Shown here piece after piece: positions 44,449-53,157 of a stretch of DNA of 64,000 bases. The translations under genes and the position numbers were made by a program. Origin of the DNA: Myroides phaeus (GTDB lineage Bacteria > Bacteroidota > Bacteroidia > Flavobacteriales > Flavobacteriaceae); the NCBI RefSeq assembly GCF_009799805.1, contig NZ_CP047050.1, positions 3,043,674 through 3,107,673 of the forward strand, read 5' to 3'. Below the pieces are notes generated by a model. The model ran no database searches and was not told where the DNA came from. It saw only the letters and a list, made by a program, of their open reading frames with translations. How positions within the stretch are numbered: the stretch's first letter is position 1; each line of letters begins with the position of its first letter.

Positions 44449-45057
44449 TTAGTAGATTAAATCTGTCTTAGCAAATTTGTCTTGTACTTCTTTTTCAACT
44501 AAGAAAATACGCGTTTGTAGGTATTGTTCAAATGTCAGGTCTTTATTGAATCCTAACTGAACGCTGTCGCGGTCTTGAATTGCTTGTACTAATTGGTCTT
44601 TAGACACTGCATTTCCTTCAAACAAAATAGTGTTTGCATCTTTTACATACACCACGTTTGCCATAGTTGTTGGTCCTACGAATCCGTAGTCTAACTCCTT
44701 AATTGGAAAGAATGACAAGTGTTTGCTCACCGTATCCGCATAGCTTAAAAACACACCTTTTTCATCTTTGTGCATGTTTTCTTCGTTGTACTTGTGGTCT
44801 TTGATGCGCTTAATCTCTGTCAATACGTCTTTTACATTCAAATCGCGTTGCACAGAAACGATGTAATTTGTACCGCTAATTCTGTTGGCTTCGATTAATT
44901 CAAAGCTCTTACCTTCTTCTCCTGTTTCAAAATAAATAGGCGAATGGTCTTCCACTCCCTCTTCTACTGTAAAACCTGCACGAGGAATGTGCATTTCTTT
45001 TCGATTGCAACTGCCTAATAGTATCAAAGCAGGAATTAGCAATAATAGCTTTTTCAT
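44449..45057 (-). CDS. Hypothetical lipoprotein, 202 aa
   Basis: Lipoprotein signal with lipobox LGSC (Cys17 lipidated). The rest is a soluble, beta-rich domain with many charged residues and no recognised family. It overlaps the stop of folP by 4 bp and lies downstream of it, so it is translated from the same transcript. There is no evident functional link with folate synthesis; it may simply share the promoter. Confidence 0.85.
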   Translation of the reverse strand: MKKLLLLIPALILLGSCNRKEMHIPRAGFTVEEGVEDHSPIYFETGEEGKSFELIEANRISGTNYIVSVQRDLNVKDVLTEIKRIKDHKYNEENMHKDEKGVFLSYADTVSKHLSFFPIKELDYGFVGPTTMANVVYVKDANTILFEGNAVSKDQLVQAIQDRDSVQLGFNKDLTFEQYLQTRIFLVEKEVQDKFAKTDLIY

Positions 45058-45878
45058 TTAATTATCTGTTTTAATATTTCTCTTGTTTGTACTGCTTCCT
45101 TAACATCGTGAACGCGCAAAATATTGGCTCCTTTTTGTAGCGCAATGGTGTTTAATACGGTAGTTCCGTTTAACGCCTCTTGTGCTGTGATGTCTAACAG
45201 TTTATAAATCATTGACTTTCTCGATATCCCTACTAATAGCGGTAGGTCAAACGAAGATAGTAATTCCATCTTACCCATTAGTTCGTAATTCTGCTCTAAG
45301 GTTTTTGCAAACCCAAAACCGGGGTCTAAAATGATGTCGTTAATCTTGTGTTCACGGGCTTTAGCAACGCGTTCTGCAAAGTATAGCTTTACTTCTTTGA
45401 CCAAATCACTATACGCAGTCAGCGATTGCATAGTTTGTGGGGTTCCGCGCATATGCATCATAATATAAGGCACTTGCAACTGTCCTACTGTTTCAAGCAT
45501 TGCCTCGTCTAAGTGGCCTGCTGCAATATCATTTACTATTGCCGCACCTGCTTCTACTGTGGCCTTTGCTACTGCTGCTCTGAATGTGTCTATGGATAAA
45601 TGGGTAGTTGGAAACTCCTTTTGCAACATCGCTACAATCGGAACGATGCGCTGTATTTCTTCTTGTTCACTGACAAACTCAGCACTTGGTTTACTTGAAT
45701 AAGCGCCTACATCAATAAAGTCTGCCCCTTGCGCAATCATCTCTTCTGCGTGTTTTAGAAATGCCGCATCGGACTTGTACTTTCCTCCGTCATAAAAAGA
45801 ATTGGGAGTGATGTTTAGAATCCCCATTATTTTTGGAGAACTTAAATCAACCAATTCTCCTTTACAATTTATTGTCAT
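45054..45878 (-). CDS. folP: Dihydropteroate synthase
   Basis: Folate-pathway enzyme that joins para-aminobenzoate to dihydropterin pyrophosphate; it is the sulfonamide target. Motifs present are GILNITPNSFYDGG (residues 19-32), the pABA/pterin loop DVGAYSSKP, ISIDTF-like LSIDTFRA, IVNDIAAG, and DPGFGFAKTLEQN. I start at ATG 45878 (274 residues), because the preceding 24 codons are not conserved-looking and relatives begin just before this point. It is the first gene of a unit with a lipoprotein gene and is divergent from the DUF1599 gene. Confidence 0.95.
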   Translation of the reverse strand: MTINCKGELVDLSSPKIMGILNITPNSFYDGGKYKSDAAFLKHAEEMIAQGADFIDVGAYSSKPSAEFVSEQEEIQRIVPIVAMLQKEFPTTHLSIDTFRAAVAKATVEAGAAIVNDIAAGHLDEAMLETVGQLQVPYIMMHMRGTPQTMQSLTAYSDLVKEVKLYFAERVAKAREHKINDIILDPGFGFAKTLEQNYELMGKMELLSSFDLPLLVGISRKSMIYKLLDITAQEALNGTTVLNTIALQKGANILRVHDVKEAVQTREILKQIIK

Positions 45879-45967
45879 TCCGCTCAATACCTTACTTTTT
45901 TTCGTATTTTTATATATTATTACGCTCCAAAAACACTTTCCCTCTTTCAAAGGGTTAGTATTATTAC

Positions 45968-45975
45968 TATTTTTG
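45968..45975 (+). promoter_or_regulatory. Bacteroidota -7 box for the DUF1599-to-tpiA operon
   Basis: TATTTTTG matches TAnnTTTG, 28 bp before the ATG at 46003. It supports the short start rather than the long open frame from 45802, which would run into folP. Confidence 0.5.
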
Positions 45976-46002
45976 GAAAAATATTACACAAATATAATTC
46001 AA

Positions 46003-46548
46003 ATGAATACTACTTCTACTCAATTTGACCAAGTAATTGCCATCTGCAGGGATTTATACCAGAAAAAAATGCACGATTATGGATGTGCTTGGCGAATTTT
46101 ACGTTTACCTTCTTTGACGGATCAAATATTTATTAAAGCACAACGCATTAGAAGTATTCAAGAAAATGAAGTGCGCAAAGTGGATGAGGGTGAAATGCCA
46201 GAGTTTATTGGTATTATCAACTATTGCGTGATGGCACTTATCAATTTAGAGAAAGGCGTAGCAACGCAACCTGACTTGTCAAGTGAGGAGGCAATTAAAT
46301 TGTACGATGAGAAAATTGCAGAGACAAAGGCGTTAATGGAAAACAAGAATCACGATTATGGTGAGGCTTGGAGAGAAATGCGCGTGAGCTCTTTAACGGA
46401 TTTAATCTTGCAAAAATTATTGCGCGTTAAACAAATTGAAGATAACAAAGGAAAGACATTAGTGTCTGAAGGAATTGCTGCTAATTACCAGGATATGCTT
46501 AATTATTCTGTGTTTGCTTTAATTCACTTAGACGTTGCTAATCAATAA
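46003..46548 (+). CDS. DUF1599 domain protein with internal duplication, 181 aa
   Basis: Cytoplasmic protein made of two related halves. KKMHDYGCAWRILRLPSLTD followed by QIFIKAQRIRSIQ in the first half matches KNHDYGEAWREMRVSSLTDL and ILQKLLRVKQIE in the second. This is the DUF1599 family, widespread in Bacteroidota and without a settled function. I start at ATG 46003 because of the promoter box and the lack of protein-like sequence upstream. It opens a five-gene run (DoxX, OppB-like, TlpA-like, TpiA) on the plus strand. Confidence 0.92.
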   Translation: MNTTSTQFDQVIAICRDLYQKKMHDYGCAWRILRLPSLTDQIFIKAQRIRSIQENEVRKVDEGEMPEFIGIINYCVMALINLEKGVATQPDLSSEEAIKLYDEKIAETKALMENKNHDYGEAWREMRVSSLTDLILQKLLRVKQIEDNKGKTLVSEGIAANYQDMLNYSVFALIHLDVANQ

Positions 46549-46575
46549 TAACGTTTTTTAAACAATCATTAAATT

Positions 46576-47676
46576 ATGAAAATCATTGCTCAACTATCGC
46601 GCATATTTGTAGGTGTTTTATTCATCTTGTCAGGATTAGTTAAGTTAAATGACCCAATGGGGTTTTCTTACAAATTGGAAGAATACTTCTCTGAGGCTGT
46701 TTTAAACTTACCTTTTCTAATTCCTTATGCTGTTGCTTTAGCCGTTGTATTGGTTATTGCTGAAGTGGTTTTAGGGGTGGCTTTATTGGTAGGATACAAG
46801 CGCAAGTGGACTTTGACTTTGCTTTTTTTAATGATTATATTCTTTACATTCCTAACTTTTTACTCTGCTTATTACAACAAAGTAACTGATTGTGGGTGTT
46901 TTGGAGATGCAATTGCACTAACGCCTTGGGGCTCGTTTACCAAAGATGTGGTGTTGTTAGTCTTGCTTTTAATCATCTTAAGAGATAGAGAGGTGGTACA
47001 ACCTTTATTCCCTGGTAAAACGAATGGTACTCTTGTATTCGCTTCATTGGTATTGAGTGGTTTTATGGGGTATTGGGTGTTAAATCACTTGCCTTTGAAA
47101 GACTTTAGAGCATATAAAGTAGGTACTGACATTATGAAGGGAATGGAAATTCCGGAAGACGCACCGCGTGCGGTTTACGAGATGTCATTCTACTATGACG
47201 TAAACGGTGAGGAACGCAAGTTTAGCGATAAAGAATTAACTAAACTGCCTGAAGGGGCTAAGTTTATCAGAAGAGAAGACAAACTTATTTCTGAAGGTTT
47301 CCAACCGGCTATTCACGACTTGTCTATGGATAAAGATGGTGAGGATTTCCTTGGTGAAATGCTTGCTGAACCTAAGTTAGTGTGGATTATTGCTTATGAC
47401 TTAACGCGCGCTGACGAAAAAGGTTTAGAGGCGATGAAGGACTTTGCTAATAAAGCGATTGTCAACGGATACATCGTAGCGGGTATGTCTGCTTCTGCTC
47501 AAAACTTGGTGGAAGATGTTCAAAAGAAATACAACTTGCCTTTTGACTTCTACTCTTGTGATGGTACGACTTTAAAGACTATCGAACGCGGTAATCCAAG
47601 TATCGTTGTCCTTGAAAATGGCGTAATTGTAGAGAAAAAACACTGGAACGACAGAGAAAAAGTAACCCTTAAATAA
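46576..47676 (+). CDS. DoxX-like membrane protein, BT_3928 family, 366 aa
   Basis: Inner-membrane protein. Four N-terminal membrane helices (to about residue 150) form a DoxX/MauE-like core, with the characteristic FILSGLVKLNDPMGFSYKLE start and TDCGCFGDAIALTPWGSFTKD. The C-terminal half is a soluble domain with a thioredoxin-like look but no CxxC pair (NPSIVVLENGVIVEKKHWND near the end). DoxX-type proteins are linked to quinone and redox homeostasis. It lies 27 bp after the DUF1599 gene and 12 bp before the permease gene. Confidence 0.9.
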   Translation: MKIIAQLSRIFVGVLFILSGLVKLNDPMGFSYKLEEYFSEAVLNLPFLIPYAVALAVVLVIAEVVLGVALLVGYKRKWTLTLLFLMIIFFTFLTFYSAYYNKVTDCGCFGDAIALTPWGSFTKDVVLLVLLLIILRDREVVQPLFPGKTNGTLVFASLVLSGFMGYWVLNHLPLKDFRAYKVGTDIMKGMEIPEDAPRAVYEMSFYYDVNGEERKFSDKELTKLPEGAKFIRREDKLISEGFQPAIHDLSMDKDGEDFLGEMLAEPKLVWIIAYDLTRADEKGLEAMKDFANKAIVNGYIVAGMSASAQNLVEDVQKKYNLPFDFYSCDGTTLKTIERGNPSIVVLENGVIVEKKHWNDREKVTLK

Positions 47677-47688
47677 CATAAAACAATC

Positions 47689-48765
47689 TTGTTAAGCTAT
47701 TTCCTTAAAAAACTGCTTTACGCTTTTTTTACCCTTTTTGGTGTAGTTACAGTGGTGTTCTTTTTGTTCAACGTATTGCCAGGTGATCCGGCGAGAATGA
47801 TGCTTGACCAAAATGAGAACTCTGAACAATTGCTGGCTATTAAAAAGAAATATGGTTTTGACCAGCCGATTAGTAAACAATATGTATTGTATCTAAACGA
47901 CTTATCTCCTATTTCTGTGCACAGTAATACGGCTGATGACTACAGCTTTAACACAGATGATAAATATACTGGAGTAACCTTGCTTAACACAGGGAGCTAT
48001 TCTGTAATGGCAAAAACCCCTTATTTGAGAGAGAGCTTTCAGAAAAGTGGTAAAAAAGTGAGTAGCATCTTGGCAGATACCTTGCCTAATACGGTGTTAT
48101 TAGCTTCTTTAGCTATCGCAATCGCCTTAGTGGTTGGGGTGTTTTTAGGAATCATATCTGCCTTGTTTAAGAATACGTGGATAGACAAGAGTATTGCAAT
48201 TATCAGTACGTTTGGAATGAGTATCCCCTCTTTTTTTAGTGCTATTTTATTTGCCTGGATATTCGGTTATGTATTACACAAATACACCCATTTACCGATG
48301 ACTGGGAGCTTGTATGAAGTTGACGACTTGGGTATAGGCCGACATTTAGCTTTAAAAAATGCCATTCTACCGTCTATTGTATTAGGGATTAGACCCCTTG
48401 CTGTTGTGATTCAATTAATGCGTAATACCCTGTTAGAGGTGTTGTCTCAAGATTACATCCGAACAGCCAAAGCAAAGGGATTAAGCACGAGTAAAATTAT
48501 CCGTAAACACGCGTTGAAAAACTCCTTAAACCCAGTGGTAACTGCCCTTTCAGGTTGGTTTGCCTCTATGTTAGCAGGAGCAGTATTTGTGGAGTACATC
48601 TTTGGTTGGAATGGCCTTGGCAAAGAAATTGTAGATGCGTTGAATACATTAGACCTTCCGGTCATTATGGGGGCGGTACTAATCATTGCTACTTCTTTTG
48701 TAATCATTACAATTTTAGTAGATTTGATTTATGCGTATTTAGACCCTCGAGTTAAATTAAACTAA
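47689..48765 (+). CDS. ABC transporter permease, OppB/DppB type
   Basis: Peptide-type ABC transporter membrane subunit of 358 residues. It starts with a TTG codon 12 bp after the DoxX gene; no closer ATG fits the conserved beginning MLSYFLKKLLYAFFTLFGVV. The signature VLPGDPARMMLDQN follows, and the EAA loop is DYIRTAKAKGLSTSKIIRKH. Compared with OppB there is an extra ~60-residue soluble insert after the first helix (LNDLSPISVHSN onward), which is common in Bacteroidota. No ATPase or binding protein is next to it, so the partners must be elsewhere. Confidence 0.93.
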   Translation: MLSYFLKKLLYAFFTLFGVVTVVFFLFNVLPGDPARMMLDQNENSEQLLAIKKKYGFDQPISKQYVLYLNDLSPISVHSNTADDYSFNTDDKYTGVTLLNTGSYSVMAKTPYLRESFQKSGKKVSSILADTLPNTVLLASLAIAIALVVGVFLGIISALFKNTWIDKSIAIISTFGMSIPSFFSAILFAWIFGYVLHKYTHLPMTGSLYEVDDLGIGRHLALKNAILPSIVLGIRPLAVVIQLMRNTLLEVLSQDYIRTAKAKGLSTSKIIRKHALKNSLNPVVTALSGWFASMLAGAVFVEYIFGWNGLGKEIVDALNTLDLPVIMGAVLIIATSFVIITILVDLIYAYLDPRVKLN

Positions 48766-48788
48766 CTTTTTAAAATAGAAATAACCCC

Positions 48789-49370
48789 ATGAGAAAAACA
48801 GTAATCGCTTTAGCATTCGCGGCTATTTCATTCGCTTCTTGTAATCAGAAAACGGTAACGACAGAAGAAATTACAAATGAAGTGGAGCAACAAGCTGAAA
48901 CAGCAAAAACAGAAGAAGTAGCAAAAGACACAACTGTGTTTGCTGAAAGAGCTTTAAAACAAGAGTTTGTTGGCTTAGATGGTAAATTCATCAACTTAGA
49001 ACAAATATTAGCACAGTACAAAGATAAAGTTGTACTAATTGACGTATGGGCGGCTTGGTGTCCTGATTGTATCAAGGCTGTACCGACTATGCAAGAAATC
49101 AAAAAAGAGTTTACTAACGTGGTTTTCTTAAACTTGTCGTTAGATAAAACTCAAGACTCTTGGAAAGAGGCTATTAAAAAACACGAAATTGAAGGAGAAC
49201 ACTACTTCTCAATGGAAGGTAAAGGTATGAAAGGTGATTTCGGTAAAGCGTTAGACTTAAACTGGATCCCAAGATATATTGTTGTTGGTAAAGACGGTAA
49301 AATCGCTTTGTATAATGCAACAGAAAAGAACTTTGAAGAAATTAAAGAATTACTAAACAAAATTCAATAA
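48789..49370 (+). CDS. TlpA-like thioredoxin-fold lipoprotein, 193 aa
   Basis: Lipoprotein with lipobox FASC (Cys18) and a thioredoxin-like domain whose active site is WAAWCPDC (Cys91, Cys94). It probably works as a periplasmic disulfide reductase. After the signal comes a ~40-residue acidic linker, then FVGLDGKFINLEQIL leading into the fold, with cis-Pro at IPRYIVV. It ends 1 bp before tpiA and belongs to the same operon. Confidence 0.93.
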   Translation: MRKTVIALAFAAISFASCNQKTVTTEEITNEVEQQAETAKTEEVAKDTTVFAERALKQEFVGLDGKFINLEQILAQYKDKVVLIDVWAAWCPDCIKAVPTMQEIKKEFTNVVFLNLSLDKTQDSWKEAIKKHEIEGEHYFSMEGKGMKGDFGKALDLNWIPRYIVVGKDGKIALYNATEKNFEEIKELLNKIQ

Positions 49371-49371
49371 T

Positions 49372-50127
49372 ATGAGACACACAATCGTTGCGGGTAACTG
49401 GAAAATGCACAAAACATATTCAGAAACGCACACTCTATTAGACGAACTTATAACAAAACTTCCAAGTGGAAAAGAGGTTGAAGTAATCGTTGCTCCAACT
49501 TTCACTAACTTAGCAAGTGCTGTAGCTCACTTAGATGGTACTAACATTCAAGTGGCTGCTCAAAATATGCACCAAGCTGAAGGGGGTGCTTTTACTGGAG
49601 AAATCTCTGCTCAAATGTTGTTGAGTGTTGGAGTTGAAACGGTAATCATTGGACACTCTGAAAGAAGACACTACTTCAATGAAACTGACGCTGTATTGGC
49701 TGATAAAGTAAACACTGCTTTAAGACACAATATGCGTGTTATTTTCTGTATTGGTGAGGAATTAAAAGACAGAGAAAGCAAACAATACTTAAATGTTATC
49801 TTTAACCAATTAACTGATGGGTTATTCCACTTGTCTAAAGACCAATGGAAAAATATCGTAATTGCTTACGAACCAGTTTGGGCTATTGGTACTGGTGAAA
49901 CTGCTTCTCCTGAACAAGCGCAAGAGATTCACGCTTTCATCCGTCAAGAGATTGAAAGAAAATACGACAAAAACGTTGCTGAAAACACGTCTATCCTTTA
50001 CGGAGGTAGTGTGAAACCAAGTAATGCAAAAGAAATCTTCTCTAAAGCTGATGTTGACGGTGGTCTTATCGGTGGTGCTGCTTTGGTAGCAGATGATTTT
50101 ATTGCTATTATTGAGGCTGCTAACTAA
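49372..50127 (+). CDS. tpiA: Triosephosphate isomerase
   Basis: Glycolytic enzyme interconverting dihydroxyacetone phosphate and glyceraldehyde 3-phosphate. All catalytic residues are in place: Asn9 and Lys11 in GNWKMHKT, His95 in IIGHSERR, Glu167 in AYEPVWAIGTG, and the phosphate-binding YGGSVKPSNA and GGLIGGAAL loops. 251 residues is standard. It is the last gene of the plus-strand operon and is followed by a strong terminator. Confidence 0.98.
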   Translation: MRHTIVAGNWKMHKTYSETHTLLDELITKLPSGKEVEVIVAPTFTNLASAVAHLDGTNIQVAAQNMHQAEGGAFTGEISAQMLLSVGVETVIIGHSERRHYFNETDAVLADKVNTALRHNMRVIFCIGEELKDRESKQYLNVIFNQLTDGLFHLSKDQWKNIVIAYEPVWAIGTGETASPEQAQEIHAFIRQEIERKYDKNVAENTSILYGGSVKPSNAKEIFSKADVDGGLIGGAALVADDFIAIIEAAN

Positions 50128-50144
50128 TTGTAGTTATTCATCAT

Positions 50145-50184
50145 AAAAAAATAGGCTATCTAATTGCAGATAGCCTATTTTTTT
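50145..50184 (+). terminator. Intrinsic terminator after tpiA
   Basis: Stem AAAAATAGGCTATCT / AGATAGCCTATTTTT with a 6-base loop and T run. Confidence 0.88.
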
Positions 50185-50314
50185 ATGTTTATACCTCAAC
50201 GGTAATATATCTTCTTACTGATTTATGAGCGCTTGAGCGAATTATCTCTCCTTCTCTTTGCATTGTGTACTTCTGCTTATTTCACTCCCTCCTGCCCATA
50301 GCTTTTGCGCTACA

Positions 50315-50875
50315 TTATATTCTTCTTATTTCACTTAATTGCTCTTCCCGAATGCCTAAATACGAGGCGATATTCTTTTCTGATATACGTTCTATATTCT
50401 CTTGCAACTTGCGCAACAGACGATAGTAACGCTGTACGGGTGACATTAACTGCAACTGATAAGCGCGTTCTTCTAAAAGCATACAATAGTCCTCTGTAAA
50501 ACGACGTGCAATCATATTTAACTCAGGATATTCTCTGTAAAAACGCAAAAGTACTTGATTAGGAATAGCGTAAACAATACAATCTTCTATACATTGCACA
50601 TACTCCAAGGAAGGCTTGCTCTTATACATCTGATAAGTTGCCCCTAAAATACTGTGTTCAAAAGCGTACCAAACGTCTACTTCTCTACCTTCGTATAGAT
50701 AATAACCGCGTACAGCTCCTTCTTCAATAACATATAAACTATCTGATTGATGCCCTTTCTGAAGTAGAAAGTCTCCTTTTCGCTTAAAGAATATTTGGGT
50801 ATTTTCTTCTAAAGCAACTTTACACAATGGTGATAGGTAACCATATTGTTCCAGTAACCTAACGAGTGTATTCAT
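50315..50875 (-). CDS. Crp/Fnr family transcriptional regulator
   Basis: 186 residues: a cyclic-nucleotide-binding-type beta barrel (KGDFLLQKGHQSDSLYVIEE followed by GAVRGYYLYEG, about residues 30-110) and a C-terminal helix-turn-helix (ISEKNIASYLGIREEQLSEI). The ATG at 50875 (MNTLVRLLEQYG) is preferred, as relatives start there; the frame is open for another 25 codons upstream. There are no Cys clusters for an iron-sulfur centre, so it is not an Fnr oxygen sensor. Single gene; its targets are unknown. Confidence 0.88.
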   Translation of the reverse strand: MNTLVRLLEQYGYLSPLCKVALEENTQIFFKRKGDFLLQKGHQSDSLYVIEEGAVRGYYLYEGREVDVWYAFEHSILGATYQMYKSKPSLEYVQCIEDCIVYAIPNQVLLRFYREYPELNMIARRFTEDYCMLLEERAYQLQLMSPVQRYYRLLRKLQENIERISEKNIASYLGIREEQLSEIRRI

Positions 50876-51029
50876 AGTACTTTTTCTTTTATTAGCTTGT
50901 TTTATTCGTAACTCTAATATACCAATAATGTTTAACATCTTGGTAATCAAAGGTGTTTTTATTTTGAAGCCTTTTCGTTTTAAAACAAGAGAATATACTG
51001 TATTTTGTTGTTTAACATAGGTTATAAAA

Positions 51030-51062
51030 AAAGGTTCTTATTGAAAAAACAATGAGAACCTC
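51030..51062 (-). terminator. Intrinsic terminator of the aldehyde dehydrogenase gene
   Basis: Stem AGGTTCTTATTG / CAATGAGAACCT with a 6-base A loop and, on the minus strand, a run of seven T. Confidence 0.85.
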
Positions 51063-51103
51063 TCTTATCCTACTTTCTTAGAAGTAGTATATAAAACTGA
51101 CAA

Positions 51104-52504
51104 TTAATACGCGTTGTCGATATCAGTAACACGGATAAGTTTTTCGTTTACAAATTCGTGAATACCATATTTCGCTTGCTCTCTACCATATCCTGAAAGT
51201 TTAGTACCTCCGAATGGTAACTCAGGAGCAATTCCTGTAACGTGGTTAATGTAAACCATTCCTGTTACAATCTCTCTCGCTACTGCAATTCCGTGTTCTT
51301 TATTTTCTGTGAAAACACTTCCTCCTAATCCGTAAGGAGTATCGTTTGCTAAAGCAATTGCCTCAGCATCGTTTTCAACAACATAAATCATAAACACAGG
51401 TCCGAATACCTCTTGAGAATAGATATCCATCTCTTTTGTGATCCCTGTTAAAATAGCTGGTTCCATAAACCATCCATCTCTATCTAATTTTTTACCACCG
51501 TGAACTAAAGTAACTCCTTGTTCAACAGCTTTCTGAACTTGTCCTAAAACATCTTCTCTTGCTCTTTCACTGCTCAATGGCGCAACTTGTGTATCTGCTT
51601 CTAATGGATCACCAATTTTAGCTGCTTTAACTGCTTCAACAACACCAGCGATAAATTCATCTGCTAAGTTCTTGTTTACAATTAAACGTTTTGGAGATAC
51701 ACATACTTGTCCTGCATTCCATAAACGCCCTTCTACAGCTCCTCTGATTGATTTTTTAACATCAGCATCTTCTAAAACGATAAACGCATCACTTCCTCCC
51801 AACTCTAACGTTGTTTTTTTGATGTGTTTACCTGCCGCTTCAGCTACACTTGCTCCTGCAAACTCACTTCCTGTGAAAGCAACTCCTTTTACTCTTGGGT
51901 CAGCGATAATCTTTTCGATTTGTGATCCTGGTACAAATAAGTTTGTATATACGTTTACTGGTAATCCACACTCAATAAAGATGTCCTCCATGATTTGAGC
52001 ACATTGTGGAATATTAGAAGCGTGTTTTAATACCATTGTATTACCAGCCATTAAGTTTGGCCCTGCAGATCTTGTAATTTGGTAGAATGGGAAGTTCCAA
52101 GGTTGTACACTTAAGATTACACCGATTGGTTCTTTACTGATGAAAGCTTCTCCAAATGGCGTTTCGATTTTCTCATCTGCTAATAAGCTTGCTGCATTTG
52201 TAGCGTAGAAATCAAAGATGTCTGCACATAACAATACTTCTCCGATACCTTCTTTTAATAATTTACCCATTTCACGAGTAATTAAGGCACCTAATTCTTC
52301 TTTTCTTGCGCGGAAAGTTTCTGCTACTTTGTGAATAATCTTAGCACGCTCGCTGATTGATGTTCTTTTCCATCCGTCAAAAGCTGCGTCTGCTTTCGTT
52401 AAGATTTGATCAATTTCTGTAGCTGACATTACGTCAAATACTTTCTCTTCTTTTCCTGTAGTAGGATTTATTGTTTTGATATTAGATTTATTCTGTGTAC
52501 TCAT
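51104..52504 (-). CDS. NAD(P)-dependent aldehyde dehydrogenase, succinate-semialdehyde dehydrogenase-like
   Basis: 466-residue cytoplasmic aldehyde dehydrogenase. Catalytic Cys268 in GQVCVSPK and general base Glu234 in LELGGSDAF are present, as are PWNFPFYQITRSAGPNLMAG and EVFGPVF. The short form without an N-terminal extension and the overall wording resemble the GabD/SSADH group, which converts succinate semialdehyde to succinate. No gabT or transport gene is next to it, so the substrate is only inferred. Single gene with terminator. Confidence 0.93.
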   Translation of the reverse strand: MSTQNKSNIKTINPTTGKEEKVFDVMSATEIDQILTKADAAFDGWKRTSISERAKIIHKVAETFRARKEELGALITREMGKLLKEGIGEVLLCADIFDFYATNAASLLADEKIETPFGEAFISKEPIGVILSVQPWNFPFYQITRSAGPNLMAGNTMVLKHASNIPQCAQIMEDIFIECGLPVNVYTNLFVPGSQIEKIIADPRVKGVAFTGSEFAGASVAEAAGKHIKKTTLELGGSDAFIVLEDADVKKSIRGAVEGRLWNAGQVCVSPKRLIVNKNLADEFIAGVVEAVKAAKIGDPLEADTQVAPLSSERAREDVLGQVQKAVEQGVTLVHGGKKLDRDGWFMEPAILTGITKEMDIYSQEVFGPVFMIYVVENDAEAIALANDTPYGLGGSVFTENKEHGIAVAREIVTGMVYINHVTGIAPELPFGGTKLSGYGREQAKYGIHEFVNEKLIRVTDIDNAY

Positions 52505-52721
52505 ATCTATTTATTTAATTTAATGTATTTACTAATTTAATTAATCTAAAATCACTTTATACCCTATATAATGTTAAAAATAACCACCAGTGATGTATAA
52601 TCCATAAAATGTGATAATTAACACAACAACAGATTTGTGATTTAGAACAACGTACAATGCAACAGCATTGCAAAAACAAGAATTTCCCTTTCTTTCTGTC
52701 GTCTTTTTTTGTCAAATATTC

Positions 52722-52729
52722 TACATTTG
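52722..52729 (+). promoter_or_regulatory. Bacteroidota -7 box for the metal-efflux operon
   Basis: TACATTTG matches TAnnTTTG and lies only 4 bp before the ATG at 52734. If it is used, the transcript starts at or almost at the start codon. Confidence 0.45.
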
Positions 52730-52733
52730 TACT

Positions 52734-53075
52734 ATGAAACAATGCAATAACATACTAACACTACTGCTCTCGCTTATCTTCATAGCGATTAGTATGTATC
52801 CGTGTGCAGATAAGTATGAGCATATTGTTTCTACTAATGAACTTGGTTTTAAGCAGACAACCGTACAACAACACAGTGACAACACACCTCATCAAGATGC
52901 GTGTTCTCCTTTGTGTGCCTGTTCTTGTTGTGCCGTATCACTAACTGTTGCCAAACCCACGTCAATACTGACTTTCGAGGCAACTCCTATCAGTTCCAAA
53001 GTTAATTCTATTTACCAAAAATCGGTCGATAATTTAGTCTATTCTATCTGGCAGCCCCCTAAATTACTGGTATAA
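52734..53075 (+). CDS. DUF6660-type small Cys-rich exported protein, 113 aa
   Basis: Begins with a signal-like segment (MKQCNNILTLLLSLIFIAIS) and carries a Cys cluster, CSPLCACSCC, typical of the DUF6660 family found next to CzcA/CusA efflux genes in Bacteroidota. The cluster and several His residues (QQHSDNTPHQD) suggest metal binding in the periplasm, but this is inferred. The gene starts at ATG 52734; 22 further codons upstream are open but lie before the promoter box. It is 82 bp upstream of the efflux pump gene. Confidence 0.85.
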   Translation: MKQCNNILTLLLSLIFIAISMYPCADKYEHIVSTNELGFKQTTVQQHSDNTPHQDACSPLCACSCCAVSLTVAKPTSILTFEATPISSKVNSIYQKSVDNLVYSIWQPPKLLV

Positions 53076-53157
53076 ATAATCTTATGTTGCGTATTTGCTC
53101 TTCCTCTTGAAAGCGTAGAATACCGCCATTTTATACCTTAATTTAAACCATACTACA

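Noticed and set aside
45802..46002. 67-residue hydrophobic extension of the DUF1599 protein
   Set aside because: It overlaps folP in antisense and lies upstream of the promoter box.
52557..52742. 61-residue minus-strand frame with many Cys (CCCIVRCSKSQICCC)
   Set aside because: Overlaps the promoter region and start of the DUF6660 gene in antisense; no family likeness.
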